From an uncultured Phascolarctobacterium sp. (lineage in GTDB: Bacteria > Bacillota > Negativicutes > Acidaminococcales > Acidaminococcaceae): DNA of 47,804 nucleotides. Numbering within the stretch: position 1 is the stretch's first letter; each line of letters begins with the position of its first letter. Below, piece after piece: positions 40,013 through 47,804 of the stretch. The translations under genes were made by a program, and so were the position numbers. A model generated the notes under the pieces. The model made no database searches, was not told the origin of the DNA, and saw nothing but the letters and a program-made list of their open reading frames with translations. Location: the NCBI GenBank assembly GCA_900544795.1, contig UQWM01000017.1, positions 1-47,804 on the forward strand. The letters are read 5' to 3'.

Positions 40013-41737
40013 ATGGAAATGATTACCTTAACGATCAATGGGCAGACAGTACAGGCCCCGAAAAATGCGACTATATTGGAAGCTGCGCGTTCTGCCGGTA
40101 TCCATATCCCTACATTGTGCTACCATCCTGAACTTGCTACAGAAGGCGCCTGCCGTCTGTGTGTGGTAGAAGCAAGCGGCGCCCGTACTTTGGTTGCGTC
40201 CTGCGTTTATCCGGTAGCTGAAGGAATGGTTGTTAAAACTAATACCGATAAAGTTCGTGCGGCCAGAAGAATGGTAGTGGAGCTGTTATTGGCAAACCAT
40301 CCTAAAGATTGCCTGGCTTGCCAGAAAAGCGGTGACTGCGAATTGCAGAATATTGCGGCTGATTTGGGCTTGCGCAAGATTCGTTTTGAAGGCGGCGCCC
40401 GTAAGGCCCATACTATCGATGCCAGCAATCCCTGTCTGGTACGCGATCAGGAAAAATGTATCCTTTGCGGACGCTGCATCAGAGTTTGCCGCGATGTACA
40501 GGGCATGAGTGTTTACAGCTTTGCTGAACGCGGCTTTGATACTATCGTATCTACTGCGTTTGAGCAAGATCTTGGAAAAGTGGAATGTTCCTATTGTGGC
40601 CAATGTGCCAGCGTTTGCCCGACTGGTGCTATTATTGAACGTGATGACACAGAAAAGGTCTGGTCAGCGATCAATGACCCTGATAAGATTGTCATTGTGC
40701 AAACCGCTCCGGCAGTGCGCGTGGCACTGGGAGAAGAATTGGGCATGGAGCCCGGCTCTGTTGTTACCGGTAAAATGGTAGCGGCGTTGCGTAATTTGGG
40801 CTTTGATAAAATTTTCGATACTAATTTCTCTGCCGATCTGACGATCATGGAGGAAGGTCACGAGTTCCTGCATCGCCTGACTAACGGCGGTGTGCTGCCT
40901 ATGATCACTTCCTGCAGCCCTGGCTGGGTCAATATGATCGAACTTAAATATCCTGAACTGCTGCCACATCTTTCTTCGGCTAAATCGCCGCAGCAAATGT
41001 TCGGCGCGATCGCTAAAACCTATTATGCAGAAAAAGCAGGTATCGATCCTTCGAAGATCATCTGCGTTTCGGTGATGCCGTGTACTGCTAAAAAAGCAGA
41101 AGCAGCACGCCCGGAAATGAATGCGTCCGGTTACCGTGATGTAGATATCGTTATCACGACCCGTGAACTGGGCCGCATGATCAGAGAGGCCGGGCTGGAC
41201 TTCAAACACCTGCCTGAAGACAGCTATGACTCGCCGCTTGGCGCCGGTACTGGCGCAGCCGTTATCTTTGGTACTACCGGCGGTGTTATGGAAGCTGCTT
41301 TGCGTACGGTAGCAGACGTTTTGACAGGCGAAGATCTGAAAGCTGTCGATTACAACGATGTCCGCGGCATGGAACAGACCCGTGAAGCGGAATTGACTGT
41401 TGCCGGTAATACTGTTAAAATAGCTGTGGTTCATACTCTGGCTTCGGCAAAGAAAATGCTGGATCGCGTTAGAGCCGGTGAAGCTGATTATCAGTTTATT
41501 GAAGTGATGGCTTGCCCGGGCGGTTGCATCGGTGGCGGCGGTCAGCCTATCCCTGTTAATGCTGAAATCAGAAAAGCCAGAAGAGACGGTTTGTTTGATT
41601 GTGATAGTGCTAATGAGTTACGAAAATCACATGAAAATCCAGAAATCAAAGAACTTTATAATACTTGGCTGGGCAAACCTCTCGGAGAGAAGGCACATAG
41701 TCTATTGCACACGCACTATCATCAACAGGTGCGTTGA
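40013..41737 (+). CDS. hndD: [FeFe]-hydrogenase catalytic subunit HndD/HydA
   Basis: 574 residues. N-terminal [2Fe-2S] (CYHPELATEGACRLCVVE), a His-ligated [4Fe-4S] (HPKDCLACQKSGDC), two [4Fe-4S] (CILCGRCIRVCRD and CSYCGQCASVCP), then the catalytic domain. The H-cluster ligands are all present in the standard motifs: C301 in TSCSPGW, C357 in MPCTAKK, and C501 and C505 in CPGGCIGGGGQP. It should therefore be an active enzyme; with HndA-C it fits the electron-bifurcating A3 group. Maturases HydEFG are not in this window. A terminator follows 21 bases after the stop. Confidence 0.96.
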   Translation: MEMITLTINGQTVQAPKNATILEAARSAGIHIPTLCYHPELATEGACRLCVVEASGARTLVASCVYPVAEGMVVKTNTDKVRAARRMVVELLLANHPKDCLACQKSGDCELQNIAADLGLRKIRFEGGARKAHTIDASNPCLVRDQEKCILCGRCIRVCRDVQGMSVYSFAERGFDTIVSTAFEQDLGKVECSYCGQCASVCPTGAIIERDDTEKVWSAINDPDKIVIVQTAPAVRVALGEELGMEPGSVVTGKMVAALRNLGFDKIFDTNFSADLTIMEEGHEFLHRLTNGGVLPMITSCSPGWVNMIELKYPELLPHLSSAKSPQQMFGAIAKTYYAEKAGIDPSKIICVSVMPCTAKKAEAARPEMNASGYRDVDIVITTRELGRMIREAGLDFKHLPEDSYDSPLGAGTGAAVIFGTTGGVMEAALRTVADVLTGEDLKAVDYNDVRGMEQTREAELTVAGNTVKIAVVHTLASAKKMLDRVRAGEADYQFIEVMACPGGCIGGGGQPIPVNAEIRKARRDGLFDCDSANELRKSHENPEIKELYNTWLGKPLGEKAHSLLHTHYHQQVR

Positions 41738-41758
41738 ACGTACTAATTAGGTAACACA

Positions 41759-41797
41759 AAACACCCCTTGAGTATTTTGACTCAAGGGGTGTTTCTT
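41759..41797 (+). terminator. Terminator after hndD
   Basis: A 15-base stem (41759-41773 with 41780-41794) reading AAACACCCCTTGAGT on the 5' side, followed by CTTTG. Confidence 0.85.
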
Positions 41798-41928
41798 TGT
41801 AAATTGTAAAGAAAATGCTTGCCATGTTACAGTTTTACTGGTATCATATGTAATATAGCGCCTAAAGCTAAAAATGTTTAAAAATTAAAAAAAGTAGTAA
41901 ATTTGCCTAAAATTTATCTGCTTTTTTG

Positions 41929-41937
41929 TGTTATAAT
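41929..41937 (+). promoter_or_regulatory. Extended -10 promoter of the propionate module
   Basis: TGTTATAAT: an extended -10 (TG, one base, TATAAT). No good -35. Transcription would begin near 41944. Confidence 0.55.
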
Positions 41938-41943
41938 AGTCAT

Positions 41944-42355
41944 AGACACAGAAAGTTCAAAAAGAAATCACATTTTAAGATTTTCTTGAAGGGTTTTTTG
42001 CGAAAATGTCGAAAGTAACTTATACAGAATTAAATAGATTTTGAGATATGTTTTAGCGGCTTGGTAGACAGGGGAACTAAAATGGTTCAACTAGAAACTT
42101 TGTCTGCTGACAGTTTGCGGTTCAAAGCGTAGCCACTTTGGATGGGAGTAAGCTGGCACTTGGCTATGTTTTGTTTTAGTAAATCAAAACTTCTGAGTGC
42201 TCCTTTTTTATGGGTAAAATCTTATTCGGTGGAAAATACTTCATGTTTCTGTGGTTGGTATTTTTAACCGGCTAAGTGTATTTTTACTAGCGAGGGACAA
42301 TAGCCTTCGCTGGCGTTAGCCATAATTTGTTTTATTTACAAGGAGGAAGGTAAAC
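41944..42355 (+). other. Long 5' leader (about 410 bases) before the CoA-transferase gene, structure possible
   Basis: No credible protein and no RNA class I recognise. Folding by eye shows a helix GTAGACA (42067-42073) with TGTCTGC that encloses GAAC/GTTC, and a later hairpin AGCGAGG/CCTTCGCT near 42290-42313. A leader this long before a highly expressed metabolic gene may regulate it. Confidence 0.4.
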
Positions 42356-43876
42356 ATGATCGACATTAAAGATCGCGTATGCGAAGCAGTAGTGGGCAAA
42401 ATTATGAGTGCAGAGGCTGCTGCAGAATTTGTGAAGGATGGCGACAACGTAGGTACTAGTGGTTTTACTCCGTCTGGTTATCCTAAAGCTGTACCGCTTG
42501 CTTTGGCTGAAAAAGGTAAAACTGCTCCTTTCAAAATCAATGTTTGGACCGGTGCTTCCGTAGGCCCTGAAATGGATACCGCTATGACTGCAGCTGGTAT
42601 CGTTGCTCGTCGTATGCCTTATCAAACGAACAACGACATGCGTAAAGCAATCAACAACGGTTCTGTACAATATACCGACCTGCATCTGAGCCATGTTGCT
42701 CAAATGACCCGCTATGGTTTCATGGAAAACCGTAGATGCGTTGACGTTGCAATCGTTGAAGCTTGCAAAATCATAGACCTCGGAAACGGTCAGGTTGGTT
42801 TGATTCCTACCACTTCCATGGGTAACTCTTCTTCTTTTGTTCAATGTGCACCGAAAGTTATTGTTGAAGTTAACACTTCCCAACCTGTAGAACTTGAAGG
42901 CATGCATGATTCCTATGTTCCTATGGATCCTCCGAATCGTAAAGCTATTCCTGTTGAAAGACCGGAAGATATTATCGGTACTAAGTACATTCCCTGCGAT
43001 CTTGATAAACTGGTTGCAGTGGTTCCTTGTGATATCACTGATAAAGTTCGTCCTTTAGGCGATATTGATGAAGACGCTCAAAAAATGGGCAAAAACCTGG
43101 TTGAATTCTTCAAAGCTGAAGTTGCTGCTGGCCGTCTGCCTGCTAACCTGTTGCCTTTGCAATCCGGCGTAGGCTCTGTTGCCAACGCTGTTATTAATGG
43201 TTTGGTTAACTCCGATTTTAAAGATCTGACCGTATATACCGAAGTTGTTCAAGACGGTATGTTTGATTTGATTGATGCTGGCAAACTCCGCGTTTGCTCT
43301 GGTACCGCTTTGAGCCCGTCTCCTGACTGTCTCAAAAAATTCTATGACAATGTAGAAAAATACAAAAAATACATCATCCTGCGTCCGCAAGAAGTTGCTA
43401 ATAGCCCGGAAGTTGCTCGTCGTATCGGTGTTATCGCTATGAACACTGCTATCGAAGTTGACATTTACGGCAACGTTAACTCCACTCATATCTGCGGTAC
43501 CAAGATCATGAACGGTATCGGCGGTTCCGGTGACTATGCTCGTAACGGCTATTTGACAGTATTCTTCACTACTTCTTTGGCAAAAGGTGGCGCTATCAGC
43601 TCCGTAGTACCTTTCTGCTCTCACATTGACCATACCGAACATGACGTTGACGTTATCGTTTCTGAATGCGGCGTAGCTGACCTCCGTGGTCTGTCTCCGA
43701 AAGAACGCGCTCTGGTTATCATCGACAAAGTTGCTAGCCCGAAATATCAACCGCTCCTGCTCGACTACTTCAAGAGAGCATGCGAAGCTTGCGGCAACAG
43801 CCAAACTCCTCACATCATGGACGAGGCTTTCTCTTTCCATGATCGTTTCGTGAAAACCGGCACCATGGAAAAATAA
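42356..43876 (+). CDS. Succinate/propionate-type CoA-transferase (Cat1/ScpC family)
   Basis: Moves CoA between propionyl-CoA or acetyl-CoA and succinate, closing the succinate-to-propionate cycle. 506 residues, full length for the class I succinyl-CoA:acetate/propionate transferases. The CoA-binding GTSGFTPSGYPKAVP is near 36-51. The catalytic Glu is E296 in YTEVVQDG, near the E294 of the characterised Acetobacter enzyme. The GGSGDYARNGY segment follows. ATG is preceded by AAGGAGGAAGG. Very strong codon bias (Gln almost always CAA). The context with mutase and epimerase favours propionyl-CoA:succinate CoA transfer. Confidence 0.92.
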   Translation: MIDIKDRVCEAVVGKIMSAEAAAEFVKDGDNVGTSGFTPSGYPKAVPLALAEKGKTAPFKINVWTGASVGPEMDTAMTAAGIVARRMPYQTNNDMRKAINNGSVQYTDLHLSHVAQMTRYGFMENRRCVDVAIVEACKIIDLGNGQVGLIPTTSMGNSSSFVQCAPKVIVEVNTSQPVELEGMHDSYVPMDPPNRKAIPVERPEDIIGTKYIPCDLDKLVAVVPCDITDKVRPLGDIDEDAQKMGKNLVEFFKAEVAAGRLPANLLPLQSGVGSVANAVINGLVNSDFKDLTVYTEVVQDGMFDLIDAGKLRVCSGTALSPSPDCLKKFYDNVEKYKKYIILRPQEVANSPEVARRIGVIAMNTAIEVDIYGNVNSTHICGTKIMNGIGGSGDYARNGYLTVFFTTSLAKGGAISSVVPFCSHIDHTEHDVDVIVSECGVADLRGLSPKERALVIIDKVASPKYQPLLLDYFKRACEACGNSQTPHIMDEAFSFHDRFVKTGTMEK

Positions 43877-43915
43877 TTCTTAGTCGCTGTTAGCTGACTG
43901 AGGATTTTGACAGAA

Positions 43916-43951
43916 ATTTTGCCGGCAGATAGTTAGTTCTGCCGGCAAAAT
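43916..43951. repeat. Inverted repeat after the CoA-transferase gene
   Basis: ATTTTGCCGGCAGA pairs perfectly with TCTGCCGGCAAAAT over 14 bases. No T-run follows on the plus strand, so it may stabilise the upstream message or partly terminate it. Confidence 0.6.
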
Positions 43952-44080
43952 AAATCTTATTTTTGTTGACGAGGCCTTAGGGCTTTGCCATATACACCGT
44001 CTATGACGGACACTCTCACCATGATTCGGTCAGTCCAAACCGGATTATGCAAAAACAATATTCTTAAGGAGGATTTGAGA

Positions 44081-45727
44081 ATGGCAAATGAAACTCTGAA
44101 AGCTGGATTTGACAAGTACATGGCTGGCGTAGAAGCCAAACTTGCTAAGAATCCCGAACGCGCAAACCTTGAGCCCAACAGGCTCTACACCCCTCTCGAT
44201 GTTGAAGGCTTCGACTATGAGAAAGATCTTGGTTTCCCTGGTGAATATCCTTTCACTCGTGGTGTACAACCTACTATGTATCGTGGCCGTTTCTGGACCA
44301 TGCGTATGTATGCTGGTTTCTCCACTGCAGAAGAATCCAACAAACGTTATCGTTACCTCTTGGCTAACGGTGGCAGCGGCTTGTCCTGCGCATTCGACCT
44401 TCCGACCCAAATCGGTTATGATTCTACCGATGCTATGGCTGAAGGCGAAGTTGGTAAAGTTGGCGTAGCTATCGACTCCTTGGCTGATATGGAAATCCTG
44501 TTCGACGGTATTTCCCTCGACCAAGTTTCCACTTCTATGACCATCAACGCTCCTGCTTCCGTACTGCTCTGCATGTACATCGCAGTTGCTGAAAAACAAG
44601 GTGTTTCCGCTGACAAACTGCGCGGCACTATTCAAAATGATATTTTGAAAGAGTATGCTGCTCGCGGCACTTACATTTTCCCGCCGAAACCTTCCATGCG
44701 TTTGATCACCAATATTTTCGAATATTGCTCTAAAAACGTACCGCTGTGGAACACCATCTCCATTTCCGGTTATCATATCCGTGAAGCTGGTTCCACTGCT
44801 TCTCAAGAAATCGCATTCACCATCGCTGACGGCATCGCTTACTGCGAAGCTGCTATCAAAGCTGGTATGGACGTTGACGCTTTTGCTGGCCGTCTGTCCT
44901 TCTTCTGGAATGCACATAACAACGTACTCGAAGAAGTTGCTAAATTCCGCGCTTCCCGTCGTGTATGGGCTAAAGTTATGAAAGAAAGATTCAACGCTCA
45001 AAAAGCTAAATCTCAAATGCTTCGTGTACATACCCAAACTGCTGGCTCCATGCTGACTGCACAACAACCGAACAACAACATCGTTCGTGTTGCTCTGCAA
45101 ACCGCTGCTGCTGTAATGGGTGGTACTCAATCCCTGCACACCAACTCCAAAGACGAAGCTTTGGCATTGCCGACTACTGAGTCTGTAACCATCGCTCTTC
45201 GTACTCAACAAATCGTTGCTTACGAATCCGGCTTGGCTGACACCGTTGATCCGTTGGGCGGTTCCTACTATGTTGAAGCTTTGACCAACAAAATCGAAGC
45301 TGAAGCTTGGGAATACATCAAAAAGATCGACGAAATTGGTGGCGCACCTGAAGCTATCGCTAAAGGTTACATCCAAAAAGAAATTCAAGACTCCGCTTAC
45401 AAATGGCAAATGGACATTGAAAAAGGCGACCGTATTATTGTTGGCGTAAACAAATTCCAACAAGAAGAAGAAGCGCCGAAAAACTTGCTGCGTGTTGACG
45501 GCTCCGTTGGCAAATTGCAAGCTGATAAGATTGCTGCCCTGAAAGCTCGTCGTGACAATGCTAAAGTTGCTGAAACTTTGGCTGCTCTGGAAAAAGCTTG
45601 CGGTGACGAATCCGTTAACCTCATGCCTTTGATCCTTGAAGCTGTACGTGCTTATGCAACTGAAGGCGAAATCTGCGGCGTAATGAGAAAAGTATTCGGC
45701 GAATATCAATCTCATACTGCTCTGTAA
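44081..45727 (+). CDS. Methylmalonyl-CoA mutase, catalytic (large) subunit without B12 domain
   Basis: TIM-barrel catalytic chain, 548 residues from ATG 44081 (AAGGAGG 10 bases upstream), interconverting succinyl-CoA and methylmalonyl-CoA. The substrate-binding block GVQPTMYRGRFWTMR is near 62-76, followed by DLPTQIGYDS and SISGYHIREAG. The chain ends before any cobalamin-binding domain; that domain is the next gene, so the enzyme is of the split type. All glutamine codons I read are CAA, a sign of very high expression. Identity is firm to family level; an isobutyryl-CoA type mutase is less likely given the epimerase and CoA-transferase neighbours. Confidence 0.94.
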   Translation: MANETLKAGFDKYMAGVEAKLAKNPERANLEPNRLYTPLDVEGFDYEKDLGFPGEYPFTRGVQPTMYRGRFWTMRMYAGFSTAEESNKRYRYLLANGGSGLSCAFDLPTQIGYDSTDAMAEGEVGKVGVAIDSLADMEILFDGISLDQVSTSMTINAPASVLLCMYIAVAEKQGVSADKLRGTIQNDILKEYAARGTYIFPPKPSMRLITNIFEYCSKNVPLWNTISISGYHIREAGSTASQEIAFTIADGIAYCEAAIKAGMDVDAFAGRLSFFWNAHNNVLEEVAKFRASRRVWAKVMKERFNAQKAKSQMLRVHTQTAGSMLTAQQPNNNIVRVALQTAAAVMGGTQSLHTNSKDEALALPTTESVTIALRTQQIVAYESGLADTVDPLGGSYYVEALTNKIEAEAWEYIKKIDEIGGAPEAIAKGYIQKEIQDSAYKWQMDIEKGDRIIVGVNKFQQEEEAPKNLLRVDGSVGKLQADKIAALKARRDNAKVAETLAALEKACGDESVNLMPLILEAVRAYATEGEICGVMRKVFGEYQSHTAL

Positions 45728-45761
45728 TTTAGAGCCAACAATAATAGGGAGGTAAGAAATA

Positions 45762-46151
45762 ATGTCTAATATTAGAGTTTTAGTAGCTAAACCGGGTCTG
45801 GACGGCCATGACCGCGGTGCTAAAGTTGTAGCTCGCGCATTGCGCGACGCTGGTTTTGAAGTTATTTACACCGGTATCCGTTTGACTCCGGAACAAATCG
45901 CTGAAGCTGCTCTGCAAGACGACGTTAAAGTTGTTGCTTTGAGCTTGCTCTCCGGCGCTCACAACACCCTTTTCCCGAAAGTAGTTGAACTGCTGAAAGA
46001 AAAAGGTTTGACTGATGTTCTGGTTATCGGCGGCGGCGTTATTCCTGACGCTGACATCCCGGGCTTGAAAGCTGCTGGCGTTGCTGAAGTATTTACTCCT
46101 GGCACTCCGACTGGTAGCATCGTTGAGTTCATCAAAGCTAACGCAAAATAA
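45762..46151 (+). CDS. Methylmalonyl-CoA mutase, B12-binding (small) subunit
   Basis: 129 residues. The cobalamin motif is intact: D14-G-H16-D-R-G19 in KPGLDGHDRGAKV, preceded by a complete first beta strand, then SLLSGAH and GGGVIPDAD. H16 is the base-off cobalt ligand. Ribosome site AGGGAGG lies upstream of the ATG, 34 bases after the catalytic subunit gene. Unlike the orphan domain at 8381, its start is undamaged and of the separately coded type (MSNIRVLVAK). Confidence 0.95.
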   Translation: MSNIRVLVAKPGLDGHDRGAKVVARALRDAGFEVIYTGIRLTPEQIAEAALQDDVKVVALSLLSGAHNTLFPKVVELLKEKGLTDVLVIGGGVIPDADIPGLKAAGVAEVFTPGTPTGSIVEFIKANAK

Positions 46152-46237
46152 TAAGGTTCTCAAAAATTTTGCAGGCCGGGTTTATCCCGGCTTGCATCAT
46201 ACAATTTTTATTGGACCTCAACAAGGCGGTGTGATCA

Positions 46238-47176
46238 TTGAATATTGTTGAAGGCGTATTAAACCATTCTCGTTTGGCATTAGCTAAGGCAATCACTGCT
46301 GTTGAAAACGAGTATGACAATGCTGTTGAAATCATGACGGCAATCTATCCACATACCGGCAATGCTTATGTCATCGGAATCACCGGACCTCCGGGCGCTG
46401 GCAAAAGTACCTTGACTGATAAGCTGGCTAAAGAATACCGTAAACGTGGTAAAACCGTTGGTATTATTGCAATCGATCCTACCAGTCCGTTCTCCGGCGG
46501 CGCTATCTTAGGCGACCGTATCAGAATGCTGGACCTTACTGCCGATGAAGGCATTTTTGTTCGTTCCATGGCGACTCGTGGCAGCTTGGGTGGCTTGTCC
46601 CAAAAAGCAGGCGATGCCGTTAAATTGATGGATGCTTATGGTTTTGATGTTATTATTGTTGAAACTGTCGGTGTTGGACAATCTGAAGTAGATATCGTCA
46701 AAACTGCTGATACTACGATGGTTGTTGTTATTCCCGGCATGGGCGATGACATCCAGGCTATTAAAGCAGGTATACTTGAGATCGGTGACCTTTTTACGAT
46801 CAATAAAGCTGACCGTGAAGGTACAGACAAGCTAAACATTGAGATTGAAATGATGTTAGAATTAAATCCCGAGCATGTTGGCTGGCGTCCTCCGATCAAT
46901 CGGACCGTTGCCAGCAAGGGTGAAGGTATAGAAGCAGTTGTTGACTCTATTGAAGAGCACAAAGCATATTTATTTGAATCTGGTACGATAGTAAAAATCC
47001 GTAAAGCTCGCATCAAAAACGAAGTTACGGCAATGCTTAATGACCGGGTAAATCGTTACATCGACAAGAATGTTGTACAAACAGGAGATTTCGAAGCTGT
47101 TGTTGAAAAACTGCAGGTACGCGAGATCGAGCCGTATTCTGTCGTTGCTGAAATCGTTGGTAAAGTTTTAAAATAA
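46238..47176 (+). CDS. meaB: MeaB/ArgK-family GTPase (copy 2), mutase chaperone
   Basis: 312 residues, the usual length. Walker A GPPGAGKS at 50-57, then IAIDPTSPFSGGAILGDRIR, ETVGVGQSE and NKAD. Start is TTG 46238, after AAGGCGGTG; no better start is seen. It follows the B12-binding subunit and so is the dedicated protector and reloader of the mutase at 44081. It shows little of the N-terminal extension present in copy 1 at 8759. Confidence 0.93.
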   Translation: MNIVEGVLNHSRLALAKAITAVENEYDNAVEIMTAIYPHTGNAYVIGITGPPGAGKSTLTDKLAKEYRKRGKTVGIIAIDPTSPFSGGAILGDRIRMLDLTADEGIFVRSMATRGSLGGLSQKAGDAVKLMDAYGFDVIIVETVGVGQSEVDIVKTADTTMVVVIPGMGDDIQAIKAGILEIGDLFTINKADREGTDKLNIEIEMMLELNPEHVGWRPPINRTVASKGEGIEAVVDSIEEHKAYLFESGTIVKIRKARIKNEVTAMLNDRVNRYIDKNVVQTGDFEAVVEKLQVREIEPYSVVAEIVGKVLK

Positions 47177-47210
47177 ACAACCAAAAATCACTTTTTAGGA
47201 GGAATTTGAA

Positions 47211-47627
47211 ATGTTTAAAACAATTTGTGTTGACCATGTAGGTATCGCTTGTAAAGATTTGGATGTATCCAAAAATTTCTACACTGAAGTTCTTGGCTTG
47301 ACTTGCACTGGTGAAGAAGTAGTTCTTGAACAAGGTGTAAAAACTGTATTCATTCCCTGCGGCGAGACTTTACTCGAGCTCCTCGTTGACATCACTGAAA
47401 ATAACGATGGCCCTATCGGCAAATACATCGCTAAAAATGGCCAAGGTATCCAACATATCGCTGTTCGCGTTGACGACATCCAAGCTGCTATCGATGGTTG
47501 CATCGAAAGAGGCGCTTCCATGATCGACAAAGCTCCTCGCGGCGGTGCTGGCGGCATGGACATCGCTTTCGTTCATCCGAAATCAGTTGGTATTTTGCTT
47601 GAGCTCTGCGCTCCTGCAAAAAAATAA
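47211..47627 (+). CDS. mce: Methylmalonyl-CoA epimerase
   Basis: 138 residues of the VOC fold, converting (2R)- to (2S)-methylmalonyl-CoA between mutase and decarboxylase or transcarboxylase. Metal ligands are H9 (VDHVGIA), E56 (LLELL), H82 (QHIAV) and E131 (LLELC), all at expected positions. The two halves show the internal pseudo-repeat of the family. ATG follows AGGAGG. Gln is again almost always CAA. Confidence 0.95.
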   Translation: MFKTICVDHVGIACKDLDVSKNFYTEVLGLTCTGEEVVLEQGVKTVFIPCGETLLELLVDITENNDGPIGKYIAKNGQGIQHIAVRVDDIQAAIDGCIERGASMIDKAPRGGAGGMDIAFVHPKSVGILLELCAPAKK

Positions 47628-47646
47628 TTCCGTAAAATACGGAATT
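47626..47646. repeat. Hairpin at the end of the epimerase gene
   Basis: AATTCCGTA (47626-47634) pairs with TACGGAATT (47638-47646); no T-run. It overlaps the last bases of the stop codon. Confidence 0.45.
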
Positions 47647-47689
47647 AGCTGAATCTTGCAAAAGATTTATTAAGTTGTTGCATCCTATC

Positions 47690-47719
47690 CGGGTACAGGC
47701 CAAGAGTTGCTTGTACCCG
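47690..47719. repeat. Hairpin before the last gene
   Basis: CGGGTACA (47690-47697) pairs with TGTACCCG (47712-47719); no T-run follows. Confidence 0.45.
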
Positions 47720-47771
47720 CATAGATGTATATAAAAATAAGGTTCTCCCAATAATGATGGAGGTGTAAGAT

Positions 47772-47804
47772 TTGTCTACTCAAGAAAAAATTGAGAAAAT
47801 GCTC
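47772..47804 (+). CDS. First 11 codons of a gene, probably methylmalonyl-CoA decarboxylase/carboxyltransferase alpha subunit
   Basis: TTG 47772 lies 8 bases after GGAGGTG and opens MSTQEKIEKML, which runs off the window. A start such as 'xQEKIExL' is usual in MmdA-type carboxyltransferase subunits, and the place after the epimerase fits this, but 11 residues cannot prove it. The start itself is well supported by its ribosome site. Confidence 0.5.
   Translation, partial: MSTQEKIEKML

Noticed and set aside
44045..45715. A 556-codon open frame on the minus strand opposite the mutase gene
   Set aside because: It mirrors a gene with extreme codon bias, which removes reverse-strand stops. The product has a Phe/Ser-rich, low-sense composition, no domain, and no ribosome site.

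Overview
The window looks like chromosome from a diderm Firmicute of the Negativicutes, most like a succinate-fermenting Phascolarctobacterium relative. This is inferred from gene content, since no marker gene or database search was available. Firmicute-type RNA control is present: a valine T-box, a NiCo riboswitch and three cobalamin riboswitches. A decayed autotransporter barrel implies an outer membrane. The right end holds a propionate module: succinate/propionate-type CoA-transferase, split B12-dependent methylmalonyl-CoA mutase, MeaB, epimerase, and the first codons of a further gene.

Layout. 1-7.6 kb: the 3' end of tRNA-Gly, then tig, clpP, clpX, lon, ysxC and an AbrB-type membrane protein, a proteostasis block. 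7.6-11.8 kb: two cobalamin riboswitches that each head a long non-coding transcript. Between them lie a B12-binding mutase fragment with a damaged 5' end, a second meaB, and two small unknown genes. 11.8-14.8 kb: an XRE regulator, an autotransporter remnant, a CDF metal exporter under a NiCo riboswitch, and a succinylglutamate desuccinylase/aspartoacylase-family hydrolase. 14.8-20.4 kb: a five-gene Nik/Dpp-type ABC importer behind a third cobalamin riboswitch and terminator. 20.4-26 kb: a His/Cys-rich P-type metal ATPase, then feoA-feoB with four copies of one palindromic operator. 26-33.3 kb: an M23 peptidase with a bactofilin, T-box-controlled valS, folC, and an O-antigen-ligase-like protein. 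33.3-41.7 kb: a ten-gene cluster for an electron-bifurcating-type [FeFe]-hydrogenase (HndABCD) interleaved with DRTGG, histidine-kinase-like ATPase, hydrogenase-like Fe-S and PHP proteins. 41.7-47.8 kb: the propionate module.

Cobalt and B12 link much of the window. The mutase needs adenosylcobalamin and MeaB protects it. A B12-repressible importer may bring in cobalt, nickel or a precursor, a NiCo-riboswitch-controlled exporter removes excess metal, and a second exporter (P-type ATPase) sits behind an ArsR/SmtB-like operator. The most unusual signal is the pair of paralogous B12-riboswitch transcripts at about 7.70-8.24 kb and 10.87-11.39 kb. They share promoter, riboswitch, a 36-base block (32 of 36 identical), a GACCGT-type terminator, and a hairpin with an AGGGGT hexaloop at nearly the same distance, yet no protein gene follows the switch directly. 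They are candidates for B12-controlled small RNAs.
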